From Chaetoderma sp. LZ-2023a (Eukaryota; Mollusca; Caudofoveata; Chaetodermatida; Chaetodermatidae), in the NCBI GenBank assembly GCA_034401795.1, contig CM067369.1, positions 90,696,579-90,760,578 on the forward strand: a stretch of 64,000 nucleotides of DNA. The letters are read 5' to 3'. Of this stretch, positions 59,268 through 64,000 are shown in pieces (the stretch's first letter is position 1; every line of letters begins with the position of its first letter). The translations under genes and the position numbers were made by a program. The notes below the pieces were generated by a model, which saw only the letters and a program-made list of their open reading frames with translations, did no database searches and was not told the origin of the DNA.

Positions 59268-59620
59268 TATCAGAAGTAATAGAATGGTGAGTGTTGATCG
59301 AAGGAGAATGAAGGAAATTTCAATTTCCCTTTCTCCGAGATCTAACAATATTCACCATTCTATTACAGACATTGCCTCCCAGCCCCACGGGGGCAAGCCA
59401 TGGGTAGCTCTTGTTTGGTGGCTATGCAAACAATATGAGCTTCATGGCAAATGGGTACTCGGCTGTTGGGAGCCGAGTACCCGGTTCCAGGAGCCGGTAA
59501 AGCTTACTAAGTCTATAGTCCCAGGGCCGGCTATCCAAGATAGCTTGTATCAGAAGTAATAGAATGGTGAGTATTGTTAGATCTTGGAGAAAGGGAAATT
59601 GAAATTTCCTTCATTCATCA
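59268..59620. repeat. Fold-back repeat with nested hairpins
   Basis: 59270-59365 is a hairpin (AATAGAATGGTGAGT paired with ATTCACCATTCTATT). GGGTACTCGGCT / AGCCGAGTACCC at 59453-59482 is a second hairpin. 59549-59617 repeats the first arm in inverted order. 59390-59575 matches the minus strand of 62165-62345. Confidence 0.75.
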
Positions 59621-61015
59621 ATTTTTTGGGTGATAATCTTAGGTTTTATGAAAAATGTACTGGAAATTGTCAAATTGCTTCTTTTCCTTACCATTCTGAA
59701 CGATTTTTACCAAATTTGGCTGAGAGGATCCTATGGTCATAGACTCTAGAACTGGAATTTTGAGACATCAATTTTTTGGGTGAAAATCTTGGATTTTTAT
59801 TAAAAATGTAACGGAAATTGTCAAATTGTTTCTTCTTCCCTTCCATTTTGAGCGATTTCAACCAAATTTGGATGAAAGAATCCTGTGGTGATAGGCTCTA
59901 GAATGTCCATTCGGAATTTTGATTCATTAATTTTTTGGGTGGAATTCTTAGATTGTATGAAAAATGTACCGGAAACTGTCAAATTGCTTCCTCTCCTTAC
60001 CATTCTGAGTGATTTCAACCAAATTTGGCTGAAAGGACCCTATGTTGGTAGGCTCCAGAAATCTATTGGGAATTTTGGTTCATCAATTTTTTGGGTGAAA
60101 ATCTTAGATTTTATGAAAAATGTACCGGAAGTTGTCAAATTGCTTCTTCTTCCCTTCCATTTTGAGCGATTTCAACCAAATTTGGATGAAAGAATCCTGT
60201 GGTGATGGGCTCTAGAATGTCCATTTGGAATTTTGATTCGTCAATTTTTTGGGTGAAATTCTTAGATTTTATGAAAAATGTACCTAAAATTGTCCAATTG
60301 CTTCATCTCCTTACCATTCTGAAAAGATTTTTACCAAATTTGGCTGAGAGGATCCTATGATCATAGACTCTAGAACTAGAATTTTGAGACATCAATTTCT
60401 TTGGGTAAAAATCTTGGATTTTATGAAAAATGTACCGGAAATTGTCAAATTGCTTCTTCTCCTTTCCATTTGGAGCAATTTCAACCAAATTTGGCTGAAA
60501 GAATCATGTGGTGATGGGCTCTAGAATATCCATTCGGAATTTTGATTCGTTAATTTTTTGGGTGAAATTCTTAAACTTTTGAAAAATTTACCATAAATGG
60601 TCAAAATGCTACTACTCCATAGCTGCTTGACATATTTCAACCAAATTTGGTTAGATGGATTCTATGGTGGTAGGCTCCAGAAATTCCATTTGGAATTTTG
60701 ATTGATCTATTTTTGGGGTGAAAATCTTAGATTTTATTACAAATTTACTGGAAATTGTCAAATTGCTTCTTCTGCTTGTCAATTTAACTGATTTAAAGCA
60801 AATATGGCAAAAAGGATCCTATGCTGATAGGCTCTAGAACTTGCATTCAGAATTTTGATTCATCCAATTTTTTTGGGTAAAAATCTTACATTTTATTACA
60901 AATTTACTGGAAATAGTCCAATTGCTTCTTACTTTGAGCTATTTCAACCAAACTTGGCAAAAATTATCCTATGATCATAGGCACCAGATTTCCATTCAGA
61001 ATTTTGATTGGTAGA
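59616..61015. repeat. ~155-bp satellite, nine units, with higher-order order
   Basis: CATCAATTTTTTGGGTG or variants start at about 59616, 59766, 59925, 60081, 60239, 60390, 60548, 60705 and 60861, spacing 150-159. Each unit contains a GAAATTGTCAAATTGCTTC block, CAACCAAATTTGG and a variable CTCTAGAA segment. Subtypes follow the order A-B-C-B twice. Non-coding. Confidence 0.92.
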
Positions 61016-61059
61016 TTAGATGAAATTTTTTTTCCATCTTGTTTAATGTTTAATCATGT

Positions 61060-61870
61060 ATATTTAAATGCAAATGCTAATGGTTCAGGGGAGCGTCAGA
61101 GGCCTTGTAGTTAAAGTCACCCAATATAAGAGCATGACTAGATTTTAGGCTTGATACATTCCTTAATAAATCGGTGAGGCTTTTGTGGTTTTAAAGTTGA
61201 CAATTTGGCGATCAGTAAATACTTTCGACAATCAGCCTATCGTTATTTTTTAGTCTGATCTGACACCATGTAGATTCAACAAAGTCCTCTTCTCCAGCTA
61301 CGTAAATCGGACTGGCATTAAGAGTATTTTAATGTATGTTATGACCCCTCTTTGACATCCTGTGTCTATGTTTGTGAAATGAGTGTATTGGTCTAATTTT
61401 TTTTGCTAATATTTCTGTAAAGCATATTACGTCAGGATTTTTCCTATACATACAGCTTTCAATTCAGTGTGTTTATTTAACATGCTATCTGTGTTAGAAT
61501 AGAGACACTTAATGCTATTTTACTGCATGCTGTTGGGGGTGATACTAGCATTTTCTACTTGTAAATTGGAATTAGGGGATGTGATGAATTGAGTTCTGTT
61601 TGAGCAATTGCTTGTCTGTTTCTTTAAAAGTGGATTTACTGGATTCAAAAATATTTGTATGTTTACTTTTTAAGTTTGTGTGTGTGTGATTCCATCTATG
61701 TTCTGTTTGTTTTGATGTATCGTTTTTAATTGACATTCTTCATTTTTATCTAATAATTTGACAATTTGTCATCTAATGTGTTTAAGACATCAAAGCGGTT
61801 CGATAGGAATAATTGTCTGTGTGATAATTGTGTTCTGGTCCTCCCATTTATCCTCCCATTCTGAAAATGT
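61060..61870 (-). pseudogene. Non-LTR retrotransposon (CR1/L2-like) endonuclease relic
   Basis: One minus-strand frame from about 61560 to 61075 gives IKCLYSNTDSMLNKHTELKA, NPDVICFTEILAKK (catalytic Glu), EEDFVESTWCQIRLKNNDRL, SIY then a stop then SPN (normally YRSPN), and ALILGDFNYKASDAPLNH (GDFN with catalytic Asp and Asn). Three stops interrupt it. Farther upstream, NRFDVLNTLDD near 61790 may belong to the region before the endonuclease. RT is absent. The order of motifs is that of an APE-type endonuclease. Confidence 0.75.
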
Positions 61871-61934
61871 TCATACTGGTAAACCCTTTGTCGCACATTT
61901 CTCCAATAGTTATCTGTGAGTGGATCAGGGCTGG

Positions 61935-62160
61935 GGTTAAGCTTGCACGATTACGTGATTAAATCTAAAATTGCAATTATTTTTGAAATCGTGAATTTAT
62001 ATGATTTAAAATTAAATAATCGCGAATAATTCTGAATCATAAAATATTTCAAAACCTACCTTTTAATTACTCTTTAATGTGATCAGTCATGGAAATTTGC
62101 ATCTTGCTCAGCGGATGCATGTCCATTCGCAGGCCAAGAGAAAACTATTTTTGAAAATGT
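61935..62160. repeat. CGATTA-type repeat, second copy
   Basis: GCACGATTACGTGATTAAAT to TTTAATGTGATCAGTCA matches 4015-4160, again followed by a GTCCATTCGCAGGCCAAGAG family A arm at 62112-62150. Confidence 0.6.
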
Positions 62161-62345
62161 TTCTCCTTCGATCAATACTCACCATTCTGTTACTTCTGAT
62201 ATACAGCTGGCCTTGACAGCGGCTCTAGGATTATAGACTTAGAAAGCTTTACCGACTCCTGGGAACCGGGTACCCGGCTCCCCACTGCCGAGTACCCGTT
62301 TACCATAGAGCTCATTCTTGTTTGCATAGCAACAAGTGCAATACA
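62160..62345. repeat. Fold-back repeat, second copy (inverted)
   Basis: Reverse complement of 59268-59300 plus 59390-59575: GATCAATACTCACCATTCTG, GGGTACCCGGCTCC and GCCGAGTACCCG. Confidence 0.7.
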
Positions 62346-62649
62346 TGCTTTTCGCATTAGGGATTTTAGTGTTTTTTAAAAAGATTCTAAGTCTTTAATC
62401 GGTGATAGTTTGTGCGCTAAAGGAATAACTAAGGACTATGGAGAATACCGCCCAAGATAACCAGGTTGTATTGTTCTTTATATCCATAGTTAAAAGACTT
62501 AGGTCTCTAAATTTCGTTGTGTCGCATGTTCCAATTTCTAACCCCATAGAATCTGGGACGTGTGCTAGCAACGATATATGCCAGACGATCGCCTTCTTTA
62601 AACCCCAACAGGCGATCGGCAGATATGAAAATAGGTGTTTGCTACGGTA

Positions 62650-62730
62650 TTTCTAACACGAATATCGGCTGACGTCGTTCTCCGTAGAATCCGAGCGGGT
62701 GACGTCACACCCGGTCGCTCGGATGTTTAT
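62650..62730 (+). promoter_or_regulatory. CRE-containing palindrome, probable 5' control region of DIRS element 2
   Basis: ATCCGAGCG at 62689-62697 pairs with CGCTCGGAT at 62716-62724 around GGTGACGTCACACC, a consensus CRE (TGACGTCA 62700-62707). A second TGACGTCG lies at 62670-62677. It is 560-600 bp upstream of gag. Assignment to the DIRS terminal region is inference. Confidence 0.5.
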
Positions 62731-63232
62731 GTGAAGAAAAATTTTTTCATTTATTCGCGCATCTTGTTCTGGGTGCTGCGTACTAAAAAATGGTACCGGA
62801 AACTTTAGAATGATCAAGTTTTTCGTGTGATCACGATCGGTTTGCAATGATCGGTGGTTTCAAAATTCTTGAGTAGATGCGTGGTCTGCGGTTTTACCGT
62901 GTGAGACAGCAGTTGTTATACATTTTGTTGTTTTCTTCACATATCGTGCTGCGTTCGTTAGGAGTATAATTTATATTGATTGGTAAATATACCCTGAATG
63001 CTATGCGATATGATTCCTGGAGCCGTTACACATCCTGTAGGATCTATTATGGGTGTGTTGTGCCCGCCGCGTTCTTGTCGTCATAATCAATGCGATCGTT
63101 GTTGTAACGTGGCGGGGTGGGGTGCGGGAGGTTACGGTTAATTTATGAGTCAAAATATTTGAAAATTAATTGTCTGCCTTCCATCCGTGTCTCGTTCCGC
63201 TTGTTTATTGTAGGTTTGTGCTTATTTTATAG
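62731..63232 (+). other. Leader of DIRS element 2
   Basis: No gene. The gag frame is closed by TAG at 63230-63232, and no in-frame ATG lies before 63284. Confidence 0.45.
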
Positions 63233-63283
63233 GCCAAGCCAGCCCCGCCATCATGTGACGACTGCCATAAGTTTGTCCGTGTT

Positions 63284-64000
63284 ATGTTCAAGGACCATGT
63301 CTGTTTTAGGTGTGCCCTGTGTAATATAGATCATAGGTGTAATGTTTGTGCAGTGTGGTCCGTCGAAACGATGGTTAAGTTCCTTGCCCAGAAGGACTTG
63401 GCTGGGTCTGACGCGGGGTCAGGCGGTCCGAGAGGAAATCGTGGAGCGCCCGGTTCGGCCGGTGGGGGTGCTCCACGTCCCCAGCTGGAGGTGGCGGAGA
63501 TGGCACCGCCGGCGTGGTTTGGTCCGGCTATGCAGGGTTTTCTGCATAGCGTTCTGCCCACGCTGGTGTCGTCCCTGCTACCAAAGGTTGGGGGGCAGTT
63601 TCTCCCCATGCCTGGTACGGATCCTGTCTTCGGACAGGATTCTGGACTGGTTACCGAGGGGGCCGTCTCGTACGGCCCCCTGGCGGGTCCGTCTGGCTTC
63701 GGCCAGACGGGTTCTGTCTCTCTGCGGCCACCTCCGGGTGGTCCAGTAGCGGTGGCCGGTCCGTCAGGTGTGGGAGCCGTCCGCCAGGACGGCTCCACGG
63801 TTTATTCGTCTAGTGACGGCTCTTCGGAGTCTGAAGACGATGAGGCCGAGGAGGAGAAGTTGCTGCGGCCCGTGAAGCCGCAGGTGGAGAATATGGAGGT
63901 TGATTCCGTCCTGGACGGAACCGGCCTCCATTTGTCTGGTTTGGCGCAAGCCAGGTCAGCGGCTCCGCCTGCGGCTGAGGCCAATCCGTTACCGTGCACC
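63284..64000 (+). CDS. DIRS element 2: gag-like protein (cut by window end)
   Basis: The frame is open from 63233 to the window end. The first in-frame ATG is 63284 (MFKDHVCFRCALCN). Codons before it (PPSCDDCHKF) look like part of the same motif, so the true start may be upstream by splicing or a non-ATG codon. The N-terminus is a Cys/His cluster (CDDCH, CFRCALC, HRCNVC) resembling the zinc-like start I recall for DIRS gag proteins. A Gly/Pro-rich middle follows, then the acidic SSESEDDEAEEEKLL and MEVDSVLDGTGLHLSGL shared with element 1. No stop or frameshift over 239 codons, in contrast to element 1. Confidence 0.75.
   Translation, partial: MFKDHVCFRCALCNIDHRCNVCAVWSVETMVKFLAQKDLAGSDAGSGGPRGNRGAPGSAGGGAPRPQLEVAEMAPPAWFGPAMQGFLHSVLPTLVSSLLPKVGGQFLPMPGTDPVFGQDSGLVTEGAVSYGPLAGPSGFGQTGSVSLRPPPGGPVAVAGPSGVGAVRQDGSTVYSSSDGSSESEDDEAEEEKLLRPVKPQVENMEVDSVLDGTGLHLSGLAQARSAAPPAAEANPLPCT

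Noticed and set aside
63331-63798. 155-codon minus-strand frame
   Set aside because: Antisense of the GC-rich DIRS gag; the plus frame has the conserved motifs.

Overview
The window looks like metazoan nuclear DNA, most likely from a marine lophotrochozoan such as a mollusc. Support: two exon-sized host coding pieces with eukaryotic splice donors, a Tc1-like transposase, Ty3/gypsy, DIRS and non-LTR retroelements, many palindromic MITEs, and a repeat ending in the AGCTCACCTGGCC motif that I associate from memory with molluscan genomes. There is no bacterial gene organisation, no CRISPR array and no rRNA or tRNA gene that I could find. The organism assignment is inference.

Layout. (1) 1-10325 is probably first-intron sequence of a ZSWIM4/5/6-like gene whose first coding exon lies on the minus strand at 10326-10689. 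The intron holds the edge of a Tc1 element, at least eight TTAA-flanked palindromic MITEs and a ~610-bp tandem repeat. (2) 10690-55868 is a 45-kb intergenic transposon graveyard. It contains three decayed Ty3/gypsy copies: GyA, plus, 11.3-16.6 kb; GyB, plus, 17.1-25.9 kb with a probable 3.45-kb LTR; GyC, minus, 45.4 down to about 32.4 kb. It also contains ~610-bp tandem repeats, a hAT-type non-autonomous element with an 8-bp target duplication (46273-47120), and a broken copy of an unnamed multi-copy protein family (51.6-54.0 kb). (3) A 76-nt first coding exon of a TMEM14-like gene lies at 55869-55944 on the plus strand. The two host genes are therefore divergently transcribed. (4) 56.6-64 kb holds a deleted DIRS-type element with RNase H and tyrosine recombinase, a ~155-bp satellite with four-unit higher-order order, an endonuclease relic of a CR1/L2-like LINE, and the start of a second DIRS element whose gag frame is open to the window end.

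How the parts relate. The gypsy copies share protein domains and parts of their LTRs, but each has lost different functions: GyA lost most of integrase, GyB lost RNase H and integrase, and GyC has frameshifts and stops throughout. GyA and GyC share an unexplained 0.8-0.95-kb insertion at the same place in reverse transcriptase, which GyB lacks, so they form one sublineage. None of the gypsy copies, the first DIRS copy or the LINE can make a full protein. The Tc1 transposase and the second DIRS gag are the only element frames that look intact as far as the window shows.
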